A stretch of 64,000 bases of DNA from Bacteroides faecis MAJ27 (GTDB lineage: Bacteria > Bacteroidota > Bacteroidia > Bacteroidales > Bacteroidaceae), in contig NZ_FNNN01000017.1 in NCBI RefSeq assembly GCF_900106755.1, forward strand, positions 80,714 to 144,713, given 5' to 3'. Every line of letters starts with the position of its first letter. Within the stretch, counting starts at the first letter, position 1. Below the pieces are notes generated by a model. That model saw only the letters and a list, made by a program, of their open reading frames with translations. It was not told where the DNA came from and made no database searches. The position numbers and the translations under genes were made by a program. Of the stretch, positions 1-8,816 are shown piece after piece.

Positions 1-2
1 CT

Positions 3-1319
3 AGCCGAAACTTCCACCGTTGGGCTCGCATGGGAATGGTGCATAACTGTGATAAACCGAGAGACATTCTGTTGAACAGCTGGGAAGGAGTATACCTTAA
101 CATCAAAGAACAGGAAATGGATCAGATGATGAAGGATTTCGCAGCAATGGGTGGTGAGCTATTTGTAATGGATGACGGATGGTTTGGAAATAAATATCGT
201 CGTGTGCAAGACAATTCATCATTGGGTGATTGGGTTGTAGATACCCAAAAATTACCTCATGGCATTAAAGGTCTTACAGATATTGCCAAAAAATATGGTA
301 TTAAATTTGGTATTTGGATTGAACCAGAATTTACTAATACTAAAAGTGAATTGATTGAAAAGCACCCTGATTGGGTACTGCGTCCTACAAATAGAGAATT
401 AATGTGTGGCCGTGGCGGTACACAAATAGTACTGGATTTATGCAATCCTAAAGTACAGGATTTTGTTTTCAATGTGGTGGATGAGTTGTTGAGTAAAAAT
501 CCAGAAATTGCTTATATCAAATGGGATGCTAATGGAGAAGTTATGAACTATGGTTCAAGTTATCTGCCAAAAGATAAACAATCACATATTTATATTGACT
601 ATCATCGTGGCTTAATAAATGTATTGGAAAGAATCCGTGCTAAATATCCAGATGTAGTTATGCAAGCTTGTGGTAGTGGTGGCGGACGTGCCAGCTACGG
701 AGTAATGCCTTATTTCAATGAGTTTTGGGTAAGTGATAATACAGATGCTTTGCAACGTCTGTTTATCCAATGGGGGACTTCTTACTTCTATCCATCTATA
801 GCAATGGCGCAGCATGTCAGTGCATCACCTAATCATCAGACAGGTCGCATCGTTCCGTTGAAATTCCGCTTTGATATCGCTATGACAGGTCGTTTGGGTA
901 TGGAAATTCAACCAAAGAACATGAACGCTGATGAAAAGGAATTCTCAAAAAAAGCCATTGACACTTATAAAGGAATTCGTCCGGTTATTCAAAATGGAGA
1001 TCAATATCGTTTGATTTCTCCATATGAAAAGAGAGGAGTAGCGTCTATGATGTATGTTGCTGAGAATAAAGAACGTGCGGTGTTCTTTGCTTTCAAAATG
1101 GAACACTATGTCAACCAACAATTACCGCATGTTCGTCTTGTTGGTTTGGATAAAAACAAGAAGTACAAAATCAGAGAATTAAATTTGGCTGCAGATGACA
1201 AACTTTGTTACTTGAATAATCGGGTATTCTCTGGCGACCTTTTAATGAACGCAGGTTTTGCTCTTGATTTGAATAAGGAATATGACAGTTGGGTATTGGA
1301 ATTGATTGAGGTAAAATAA
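3..1319 (+). CDS. GH36 alpha-galactosidase, C-terminal part (5' end outside window)
   Basis: Alpha-galactosidase of family GH36 (clan GH-D), a retaining exo-enzyme that removes terminal alpha-galactose; most likely exported. The reading frame is open from base 3 and the residues before the first ATG (SRNFHRWAR) match the second GH36 at 18,316-20,410, so the gene starts upstream of the window and the ATG at 30 is internal. Visible hallmarks are the YIKWD segment with the nucleophile Asp (codon 525-527) and the VSDNTD segment with the acid/base Asp. It is a close paralogue of the 18-20 kb copy, about four fifths identical by eye, but more AT-rich. A strong hairpin follows the stop. This copy looks intact as far as visible. 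Confidence 0.93.
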   Translation, partial: SRNFHRWARMGMVHNCDKPRDILLNSWEGVYLNIKEQEMDQMMKDFAAMGGELFVMDDGWFGNKYRRVQDNSSLGDWVVDTQKLPHGIKGLTDIAKKYGIKFGIWIEPEFTNTKSELIEKHPDWVLRPTNRELMCGRGGTQIVLDLCNPKVQDFVFNVVDELLSKNPEIAYIKWDANGEVMNYGSSYLPKDKQSHIYIDYHRGLINVLERIRAKYPDVVMQACGSGGGRASYGVMPYFNEFWVSDNTDALQRLFIQWGTSYFYPSIAMAQHVSASPNHQTGRIVPLKFRFDIAMTGRLGMEIQPKNMNADEKEFSKKAIDTYKGIRPVIQNGDQYRLISPYEKRGVASMMYVAENKERAVFFAFKMEHYVNQQLPHVRLVGLDKNKKYKIRELNLAADDKLCYLNNRVFSGDLLMNAGFALDLNKEYDSWVLELIEVK

Positions 1320-1340
1320 ATTATAATATATAATTAAATG

Positions 1341-1371
1341 TATGGATGCAGTCGTATTTACTGCATCCATA
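1341..1371 (+). terminator. Rho-independent terminator after GH36
   Basis: Perfect 11-bp stem (TATGGATGCAG at 1341-1351 with CTGCATCCATA at 1361-1371) around a 9-nt loop, followed by TTTCTTTTA. It lies 20 nt after the GH36 stop. An ATG at 1342 lies inside this stem, which argues that the next gene starts at 1393 instead. Confidence 0.75.
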
Positions 1372-1392
1372 TTTCTTTTAAACATATTATAT

Positions 1393-2400
1393 ATGTTAAA
1401 TATAAATTACAAGTTGTTAGTGTTTTATGTATTGTTAAGTGGGCAATTTTTTTCATCGTGTTCTCTAAGCAAAACGCAAGAAGTTCAAGAAAGTGGTAAT
1501 CCAGTATTTGATGGATGGTACGCCGATCCTGAAGGTGTAGTATTTGACAATCGTTACTGGATTTTTCCTACTTATTCAGCTCCATTCGAGCAGCAACTTT
1601 TTCTAGATGCTTTTTCTTCATCTGACCTTGTGAGTTGGAAAAAACACTCCAAAATTCTTTCAGTAGAAAATGTTTCTTGGTTAAAAAAGGCTCTATGGGC
1701 ACCCTCTATCATTTATGCAAATAAAAAATATTATCTATATTTTTCAGCTAATGACGTACATGAAGGTGAAATTGGTGGTATAGGTGTTGCTGTTGCTGAT
1801 AGTCCGGAAGGGCCGTTCAAGGATGCGTTGGGTAAACCATTAATCAATGAGATTATAAATGGAGCACAGCCTATTGATCAGTTTGTATTCAAGGATGACG
1901 ATGGCAGTTATTACATGTACTATGGAGGTTGGGGACATTGCAATATGATGAAATTAGGTGATGATTTTCTGCATATTGTACCTTTTGAGGACGGCTCTTT
2001 TTGCAAGGAAGTAACTCCTGAAAATTATGTTGAAGGACCTTTTATGCTAAAACATAGAGGAAAGTACTATTTTATGTGGTCAGAAGGTGATTGGACCGGC
2101 CCTGGCTATTGCGTAGCTTATGCCATTGCAGATTCACCATTCGGACCTTTTAAACGTATAGGTAAAATATTGGAACAGGACAAAAGCATTGCTACTGGTG
2201 CCGGACACCATTCTGTGATAAAAGGATTGAAAGATGATGAATGGTATATTGTATATCATCGACATCCATTAAATGAAAAAGATGGAAATGCTCGTGTTGT
2301 TTGCATTGAACGGATGTTTTTTGATGATGAAGGTTATATAAAACCTGTAAAAATGACATTTAGAGGCGTTAAAACCAGTCGTTTAACATTGTCAAGGTAA
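1393..2400 (+). CDS. GH43 family glycoside hydrolase, lipoprotein
   Basis: Five-bladed beta-propeller glycosidase of family GH43 (arabinosidase/xylosidase/galactosidase type), 335 aa from the chosen start. Residues 1-23 form a lipoprotein signal ending in SSC, so it is probably tethered to a membrane. The three acidic catalytic positions are in place: base Asp45 in YADPE, the pKa-tuning Asp in QPIDQF, and acid Glu214 in VEGPF. GIGVAVADSPEGPF and YAIADSPFGPF are typical blade motifs. The frame opens earlier at 1342, but that ATG lies in the preceding terminator stem and would spoil the lipoprotein signal. It sits between GH36 and GH3 on the same strand. Substrate specificity cannot be read from sequence. 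Confidence 0.88.
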   Translation: MLNINYKLLVFYVLLSGQFFSSCSLSKTQEVQESGNPVFDGWYADPEGVVFDNRYWIFPTYSAPFEQQLFLDAFSSSDLVSWKKHSKILSVENVSWLKKALWAPSIIYANKKYYLYFSANDVHEGEIGGIGVAVADSPEGPFKDALGKPLINEIINGAQPIDQFVFKDDDGSYYMYYGGWGHCNMMKLGDDFLHIVPFEDGSFCKEVTPENYVEGPFMLKHRGKYYFMWSEGDWTGPGYCVAYAIADSPFGPFKRIGKILEQDKSIATGAGHHSVIKGLKDDEWYIVYHRHPLNEKDGNARVVCIERMFFDDEGYIKPVKMTFRGVKTSRLTLSR

Positions 2401-2749
2401 AGTATTGTTTTTTTTGTAATCAATTATTTATCAACCGTTGACGAAATTTAAATTATAAGTAATTTATAATTAAACGAAATAATGCAAAAAGACATAGAAA
2501 GATTGTTTACTTTGTAGCATTATCAGAAAACTTGTGAATTGATAACTTTTGTATGTGTAATTGCAAAAAGCAGAGGGTATTGACAGAACTAATTATTCGT
2601 TAACTCGATTTTGCCAACGGGGTAATCATTGTTGTATTTTGCTATAAAACAGTATAGTATGTATGAATTATACTTTAAGGTATGGTTAACATATCTTGTT
2701 TCCTTTCAAAATAACACATAGACATTTATTAATATTAAAATCACTAAAT
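2401..2749 (+). other. Gene-free stretch upstream of GH3
   Basis: 349 bases with no credible gene. It holds an AT-only inverted repeat (AATTATAA at 2451-2458 with TTATAATT at 2464-2471) and presumably the GH3 promoter. The nearest to a Bacteroides -7 box is TATTTTGC near 2634, which is one base short of TAnnTTTG. I see nothing else in it. Confidence 0.5.
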
Positions 2750-4996
2750 ATGAAAAGAAAAACACTGAAAGTTATTATATTTTGCGCCTTTTTATTTTGT
2801 GGAATGTCAGTTTCACCGCAAACTCCAATCTATTTGGATAAAAGCCAACCAATTGAACAACGCATAGAAGATGCTCTTTCTCGTATGACTTTGCAGGAAA
2901 AAATTAATATTATTCATGCACAATCCAAATTCAGTGCTCCTGGTGTACCTAGATTGGGTATTCCAGAACTATGGTGCACTGATGGTCCAATGGGGGTACG
3001 CCCTGAAGTCATGTGGGATGAATGGGATCAAGCAGCTTGGACCAATGATTCTTGTATGGCTTTCCCTGCACTTTCTTGTCTAGCAGCTACGTGGAATCCA
3101 AGAATGGCTTCATTATATGGGAAAAGCATTGGTGAAGAAGCCCGATTCCGCAACAAAAGTGTATTGCTTGGCCCAGGTATAAATGTTTATAGGACTCCTC
3201 TTTGTGGACGTAACTTTGAGTATATGGGAGAAGATCCATATCTAATTAGTCACATGGTTGTACCATATGTTCAGGGAGTGCAAAGCAATGGAGTCTCAGC
3301 CTGTGTTAAGCATTTTGCTTTAAATAATAATGAAATTAACCGTCACACTTCAAACCCTATAGTTGACGACCGTACACTTTATGAAATCTATCTTCCCGGC
3401 TTTAAGGCAGCTGCTGTAGAGGGAAAAGCCTGGAGTTTTATGGGAGGCTATAATTTATTTCGAGGCGAACATGCTAGTTATAATCCAATTCTGATGAATC
3501 AGATTTTAAAAGAAGAATGGCAATGGGATGGTGTGGTCATATCGGATTGGGGAGCTGTTCATGATACACATACCGCTATAATTGGAGGATTGGATATGGA
3601 GTTCGGAAGTTGGACAGATGGTTTAACGGAAGGTACTAGCAATGCCTATGATAATTATTGGCTTGCAAACCCGTACTTGAAAGGAATAAAAGAAGGGATT
3701 TACACTGATAAAGAATTAAACGAAAAGGTGCGTCGAGTATTAAGACTTACATTCCGTACTGCCATGAATAATGATCGGCCGTGGGGATCGATGGTATCAG
3801 ATGCACACAAGACCGCTTGCCGGAAGATAGGAGAAGAAGGTATTGTGCTGTTACAAAATAATGCAAATTTACTTCCAATTAATCTGTCAAAGGTAAAACG
3901 CATAGCTGTTATTGGTGAAAATGCCATTAAAATGATGACCGTTGGAGGTGGTTCCTCTTCTTTGAAAGTCAAATATGAAGTCACTCCTTTGGAGGGACTG
4001 AAAAAACGTATCGGAAAACAAGCTGAAATCATATATGCACGCGGATACGTAGGAGATCCTACCGGAGAATATAATGGAGTGAAAACTGGTCAAAATTTAA
4101 AGGATGACCGTAGTCCAAAAGAACTGAGGACAGAAGCTTTTCAAGTAGCTAGTAATGCTGATATCGTTCTTTTTATAGGAGGACTAAACAAAAGCGAATA
4201 TCAGGATTGTGAAGGTACAGATAGAAAAACAATGGATTTGCCTTATAATCAAAATGAATTGATTATGGATTTGCTGCAAGTTAATAAAAAACTAGTTGTA
4301 ATCAATATCAGTGGAACAGGTGTAGCTATGCCATGGAAAAATCATGTATCTACTATACTTCAAGCGTGGTATTTGGGAAGTGAAACAGGCAATGCTTTGG
4401 CTTCTATACTAATGGGAGATGTTAATCCTAGCGGTAAACTCCCATATACTTATTATGCTTGTCCTGATCAATGTGGTGCTCACAAATTAGGCGAATATCC
4501 AGGACATAAAGGAATGGATGTATTAGGGAATGAGGTCTATGATATACCCTATAACGAAGGATTATTTGTTGGCTACCGTTTCATTGATAAAAACAAGTTA
4601 AAACCTAATTTCCCTTTTGGTCATGGTTTAAGCTATACTACATTTGAGTATGGAAAAGCCAAAGTGAATAGTAAGGCTATAGAAAAGAGTGAAAAGTTAT
4701 ATATTACTATTCCAATTACAAATACAGGAAATCGTGCTGGAGCTGAAGTTGTACAGCTATATATTAAATGCTTGAACTCTTCTGTGATTCGACCAATTAA
4801 AGAATTGAAGGGATTTTGTAAAGTAGAACTTCAGCCCAATGAGACCAAAGAGATTTCGTTTACTATCACTGCTGAAGAACTTTCATTCTTTGACGAAAAA
4901 CAGCATAAATGGATAGCTGAGTCTGGCAAATTCGAGGCATTGATGGCTTCTTCATCTGCTGATATTCGTTCTAAAGTTTGCTTCGAACTGAAATAA
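2750..4996 (+). CDS. GH3 beta-glycosidase, secreted
   Basis: Retaining exo-beta-glycosidase (beta-glucosidase/xylosidase type), 748 aa. A Sec signal occupies about residues 1-25 of the start at 2750; an upstream ATG at 2696 would put 18 polar residues before it. Domain order: TIM-barrel with the KHFALNNNE segment, nucleophile Asp266 in VVISDWGAV, the alpha/beta sandwich with GKLPYTYY, and a C-terminal Fn3-like domain entered by FPFGHGLSYTTFEY. It follows GH43 and precedes the SusC gene, and is separated from SusC by a strong terminator, so it is a separate transcription unit. Intact. A second GH3 of this PUL (13.5-15.7 kb) is broken, so this copy may be the surviving beta-glycosidase. Confidence 0.92.
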   Translation: MKRKTLKVIIFCAFLFCGMSVSPQTPIYLDKSQPIEQRIEDALSRMTLQEKINIIHAQSKFSAPGVPRLGIPELWCTDGPMGVRPEVMWDEWDQAAWTNDSCMAFPALSCLAATWNPRMASLYGKSIGEEARFRNKSVLLGPGINVYRTPLCGRNFEYMGEDPYLISHMVVPYVQGVQSNGVSACVKHFALNNNEINRHTSNPIVDDRTLYEIYLPGFKAAAVEGKAWSFMGGYNLFRGEHASYNPILMNQILKEEWQWDGVVISDWGAVHDTHTAIIGGLDMEFGSWTDGLTEGTSNAYDNYWLANPYLKGIKEGIYTDKELNEKVRRVLRLTFRTAMNNDRPWGSMVSDAHKTACRKIGEEGIVLLQNNANLLPINLSKVKRIAVIGENAIKMMTVGGGSSSLKVKYEVTPLEGLKKRIGKQAEIIYARGYVGDPTGEYNGVKTGQNLKDDRSPKELRTEAFQVASNADIVLFIGGLNKSEYQDCEGTDRKTMDLPYNQNELIMDLLQVNKKLVVINISGTGVAMPWKNHVSTILQAWYLGSETGNALASILMGDVNPSGKLPYTYYACPDQCGAHKLGEYPGHKGMDVLGNEVYDIPYNEGLFVGYRFIDKNKLKPNFPFGHGLSYTTFEYGKAKVNSKAIEKSEKLYITIPITNTGNRAGAEVVQLYIKCLNSSVIRPIKELKGFCKVELQPNETKEISFTITAEELSFFDEKQHKWIAESGKFEALMASSSADIRSKVCFELK

Positions 4997-5045
4997 TCAA
5001 TATCATCTATTATAGTATTTAGTTTTATTATTAAACCTCTATAGG

Positions 5046-5092
5046 TTGCAGTATCAATATTTCGGTCTTTTACCGAACTATTGATACTGCAA
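5046..5092 (+). terminator. Long two-part hairpin terminator after GH3
   Basis: Outer stem of 14 bp (TTGCAGTATCAATA with TATTGATACTGCAA) and inner stem of 6 bp (TTCGGT with ACCGAA), 49 nt after the GH3 stop, followed by TAGTTTTA. Probably ends GH3 transcription before the SusC unit. Confidence 0.75.
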
Positions 5093-5244
5093 TAGTTTTA
5101 CTATATTTAAGTATTACAAAGCGTTTATGTCTCCGTGGATAATAAGCTTTTTTCATAAAAAAAAGAAAAAACTCTTACAACTTAGCTATACTTAAATAAT
5201 CATTTCCCGAAGTTTTGAATGTTTACAGTTTTTGCTGCTTATAT

Positions 5245-5252
5245 TATATTTG
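5245..5252 (+). promoter_or_regulatory. Candidate -7 box for the SusC operon
   Basis: TATATTTG fits the Bacteroides -7 consensus TAnnTTTG. The -33 side is poor: a TTTA lies 20 nt upstream and the exact TTTG words are at wrong spacing. The leader to the SusC start would be about 180 nt. Confidence 0.35.
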
Positions 5253-5438
5253 TTTTAATCTTATTATATTATAATACTGACCTTTTAATTTTTAGTTGAC
5301 TGTATGAAGAAATTTTTCCATTTTTTTCATGTATTTTTATGTGGTATTTTCTTTTTAAACAGTCTTGAATATAAAACAAGATTGGTTAAAACCAGTAAAG
5401 CAATAGAGACAAAACATAATTATCAAAAATATAAAACT

Positions 5439-8400
5439 ATGAAAAATAAAAAGTATGCATTTTTATTTTTTTTAATTGTGCTATTATCAACAGGAATAGG
5501 TTGGGCACAAAATGAAAAAATAACGCTTCATTTGAACAATGTGTCTTTGGAGCATGTACTAAACAAGATTGAAGAGAAAACAGTGTATTCTTTTCAGTAC
5601 AGCAAACAGGTGATTGATGTTCGTCAAAAGCGAACCATACATGTTGACAAACAAACAATAGATTCTGTATTGAACATTTTGTTGAAAGGAACGTCTATTC
5701 AGTATCAAATCAAGAAAAAACAAATTATTCTGAACGCTAAAAAAGAGGTTAAAACAAATAATAAAAAGCTGAAAGGTATAATTAAAGATAGTAAAACCGG
5801 AGAACCAATAATTGGAGCAAGCATTGCGGTGGAAAGGGAAGAAATTGGTGCAATCAGTGATATCAATGGTCATTTTGAAATGAACGTTTCACCTGATAAA
5901 AAGATTATTATTTCTTATATCGGTTACGTGTCTCAAGTTCTTGATGTACAAAACAAATCGTTTTTAGAAATATATTTGAATGAAGATATAAAACTCATTG
6001 ATGAAGTTGTGGTCGTAGGTTACGGTTCGGTATCGAAGAAAAATCTTACAACTGCTATTGCACAAGTGAAAACAGATAAAATTTCACAAGCAGGAGTCAG
6101 TCATGTAAACCAGTTGCTGATGGGACGAGCGGCTGGATTACAAGCTACAGTGAACAGCATGCAGCCTGATGGGAGAGTGAATATTTCAATTCGTGGAGGA
6201 GGAAATCCGATCTATGTTATAGATGGTATTGTTATGCCGAATAATGCCATCAGTGGAAATTGTGGTCAAGTGGGACTTCCGAATAATATCGACCGTAATG
6301 GCCTTGCCAATTTGAATCCGGCAGATGTGGAGTCTGTGGAGATTCTTAAAGATGCTTCTGCTGCTATCTATGGCATTGGAGCTGATAATGGAGTAATATT
6401 GATTACTACCAAAAAAGGTAAAGAAGGGGTACCGAGTATCGTGTATGATGGCAGCTATTCTTTTGTACGCAACTATCCTTATTTAGATGTGCTCAATTCG
6501 AAAGAATATATGGAGTTAGCTAATGTTTTCAATAGGGAAAATTATCTATATAACAACAAGCAATATCCTTATGGAACAACTCCTTATGATGGAAAATGGG
6601 AACCTCAATTTTCTGAAGCGGATATACAAAATGCGACCAATACGGATTGGAAGGATTTAGTACTGCGCCATGGTTTCCTTACCAAACATAATCTGACTAT
6701 TAGTGGAGGATACTCTAAATTTAAGTATTATCTAGGAGGAAGTTACATGAAGCAGCAAGGTACTGTATCGAAATCAGATATGAGTAAATATATTGTTCAT
6801 GGAAATTTAAGTTTGGATTTGTTCCCTTTCCTGAATTTGACGTCAGTTTTTAATGCAAATCAGAATTCATATAATAATGGTATAATTGGTACCGATACTG
6901 GAAATCAAGGAGATGTCGCCCCCAGTGTTTTGACTTCAGCGCTCTTGTATCCATCTTATTTGCCAGTAAAACAGGATGATGGGAATTACACTATTTTCCG
7001 GAATATACCTAATCCAAAAGCGATGGAAGATATAGTGGACTATAGCAGAGAAAATGGATACAGTTTAAATTTTTCTGTCAACATGAAACTGTATAAAGAT
7101 ATTCTTGTATTTAAAGGAGTGTATGGCATGAATCAGGAAAATGTCAGAAGATCAACATTTATTCCATCCGATGTGTATTTTGCCCGCATGTATAAGTCAA
7201 GGGGAAATATTTTCTCGCAACGCAGGCAAACACAGACAATAGAAGCTATGTTGTCATTTTCGAAATACATGTTCAATATCGTACAAGTGGATGTAATGGC
7301 TGGAATGGGTAAATATCTAGAGAGTAATGAAGGATATGGAATCTCTTACGAAGATACACATGACATGATTAATGAGCATGATATCAGTTCAGCTAAAGGA
7401 AAGATATATCCAACTTCTCACACATTGAAAAACGAGAAAAGATCTCAGTTTTTTAAAATCAGTTTTGATGTTTTGGATAGGTATGTCGTTTCGGCAACCC
7501 TTCGCCGGGATGGAACTGATAAGTTTTTCCCCGGGAAAAAATATGCCCTGTTTCCATCTGTATCTGCAGCGTGGAAGATTTCAAATGAGAACTTTCTCAA
7601 GAATGTTTCTTGGGTTAACTTGTTAAAATTGAGAGCTAGCTATGGTAAAACCGGGCAGGATAACTTAGGCAGTTCACTTTACGGTGTGTATGAGCCTAGC
7701 GGATTTAAAGTGGGATTCAGTGACAATAGTATTTTTTATGTACCTTGTGTGTCAATGGGAACAAATTATCCTGACGTTAGTTGGCAAAAAACAATTATGA
7801 AGAACATCGGATTAGATTTCTTTTTGGCGAAAAACCGGTTAAGTGGTAGCATAGATTTGTTCCGTAATGATGTAACTAGTTTGTTGGGCTATGCATCAAC
7901 ATCTCCTCTCGCAATTTATCCTACTCGCCCCATAAACGGAGGTCATTACTTTCGTCAAGGATGGGAAATCATGCTTGATACTAAAAATATTGTAGGGGAA
8001 CTTACCTGGAATACGCAGATAACCTTCTCGAAAAACAATTCGTTCTGGAAAGCAAGATTACCGAATTATGATTATCGCTGTTATCAAAAAAGAGAAAAGG
8101 AACCTATGAATGCCTACTATTACTATAAGATGAATGGTATTATCAATGCTGATCGCAGCAATATGCCGGAATCACAAAAATCATTGCAGGCAGAAGCACA
8201 ACTTCCGGGTTGTCCAATTATTGATGATAAAAACAAGGACGGAAAAATCGACGAAAGCGATATATATCTAAAAGATAATACTCCAGATGTCTATATCGGT
8301 TTCGGAAATACATTTAACTATAAGAATTGGGAGTTCAGTTTCTTTATGTACGGACAATTTGGAATCCTCAAATCTAATATTGCTTATAGAGCAGCATTAC

Positions 8401-8801
8401 CTGGTCCATTGGCAGTAGATTATCCGGAAAACACCAACAAATATGCATATCTGCTTTGGAACTCTCAAACCAATCCCAATGGTACTCGTCCCGGATTGGC
8501 TATTGATCGCATGGGTGCGTTGCCAGGAGGTGCCGGTGTCAATATAGACATGGAAAATGCCTCATTTGTGAGAATGAGAAACATGACATTATCATACAAT
8601 TTCAGGGATAAACTTTTGGGAAAACTAAAAAAATATGTAAGAGGCATCAAGCTTTATGTGGATGTCCAAAATCCATTTATCATCAGCAAATTCAAAGGAT
8701 TTGACCCAGAAATATATACCGGTGGTGGAGCAAACAATGCTTCCAGAGGTGAATATCCCCAGGCCCGTACATTCTCACTTGGAACAAACATTACGTTCTA
8801 A
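5439..8801 (+). CDS. SusC-like TonB-dependent outer-membrane transporter with STN domain
   Basis: Outer-membrane beta-barrel that imports oligosaccharides with the SusD partner, 1120 aa. Order: Sec signal ending GIGWAQ (about 1-24), a secretin/TonB short N-terminal (STN) domain (about 27-95), a carboxypeptidase-D-like domain opening with KLKGIIKDSKTGEPIIGA, the plug with VVVVGYGSVSKKNLTTAIA, then the barrel ending in an aromatic residue (NITF). The start at 5439 puts the signal peptide first; the longer frame from 5304 adds 45 unlikely residues. Followed by SusD after 15 nt. An STN domain normally goes with FecR/ECF-sigma signalling, yet no such pair is near this gene in the window. Confidence 0.95.
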   Translation: MKNKKYAFLFFLIVLLSTGIGWAQNEKITLHLNNVSLEHVLNKIEEKTVYSFQYSKQVIDVRQKRTIHVDKQTIDSVLNILLKGTSIQYQIKKKQIILNAKKEVKTNNKKLKGIIKDSKTGEPIIGASIAVEREEIGAISDINGHFEMNVSPDKKIIISYIGYVSQVLDVQNKSFLEIYLNEDIKLIDEVVVVGYGSVSKKNLTTAIAQVKTDKISQAGVSHVNQLLMGRAAGLQATVNSMQPDGRVNISIRGGGNPIYVIDGIVMPNNAISGNCGQVGLPNNIDRNGLANLNPADVESVEILKDASAAIYGIGADNGVILITTKKGKEGVPSIVYDGSYSFVRNYPYLDVLNSKEYMELANVFNRENYLYNNKQYPYGTTPYDGKWEPQFSEADIQNATNTDWKDLVLRHGFLTKHNLTISGGYSKFKYYLGGSYMKQQGTVSKSDMSKYIVHGNLSLDLFPFLNLTSVFNANQNSYNNGIIGTDTGNQGDVAPSVLTSALLYPSYLPVKQDDGNYTIFRNIPNPKAMEDIVDYSRENGYSLNFSVNMKLYKDILVFKGVYGMNQENVRRSTFIPSDVYFARMYKSRGNIFSQRRQTQTIEAMLSFSKYMFNIVQVDVMAGMGKYLESNEGYGISYEDTHDMINEHDISSAKGKIYPTSHTLKNEKRSQFFKISFDVLDRYVVSATLRRDGTDKFFPGKKYALFPSVSAAWKISNENFLKNVSWVNLLKLRASYGKTGQDNLGSSLYGVYEPSGFKVGFSDNSIFYVPCVSMGTNYPDVSWQKTIMKNIGLDFFLAKNRLSGSIDLFRNDVTSLLGYASTSPLAIYPTRPINGGHYFRQGWEIMLDTKNIVGELTWNTQITFSKNNSFWKARLPNYDYRCYQKREKEPMNAYYYYKMNGIINADRSNMPESQKSLQAEAQLPGCPIIDDKNKDGKIDESDIYLKDNTPDVYIGFGNTFNYKNWEFSFFMYGQFGILKSNIAYRAALPGPLAVDYPENTNKYAYLLWNSQTNPNGTRPGLAIDRMGALPGGAGVNIDMENASFVRMRNMTLSYNFRDKLLGKLKKYVRGIKLYVDVQNPFIISKFKGFDPEIYTGGGANNASRGEYPQARTFSLGTNITF

Positions 8802-8816
8802 TCAACATTAATAACT

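Larger units (their letters stand above)
4997..5438 (+). other. Intergenic region between GH3 and SusC
   Basis: 442 bases holding the GH3 terminator (5046-5092) and a candidate SusC promoter (5245-5252). A frame reaching back to 5304 is open but encodes a polar stretch in front of a good signal peptide, so it is treated as leader rather than gene. Confidence 0.6.
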
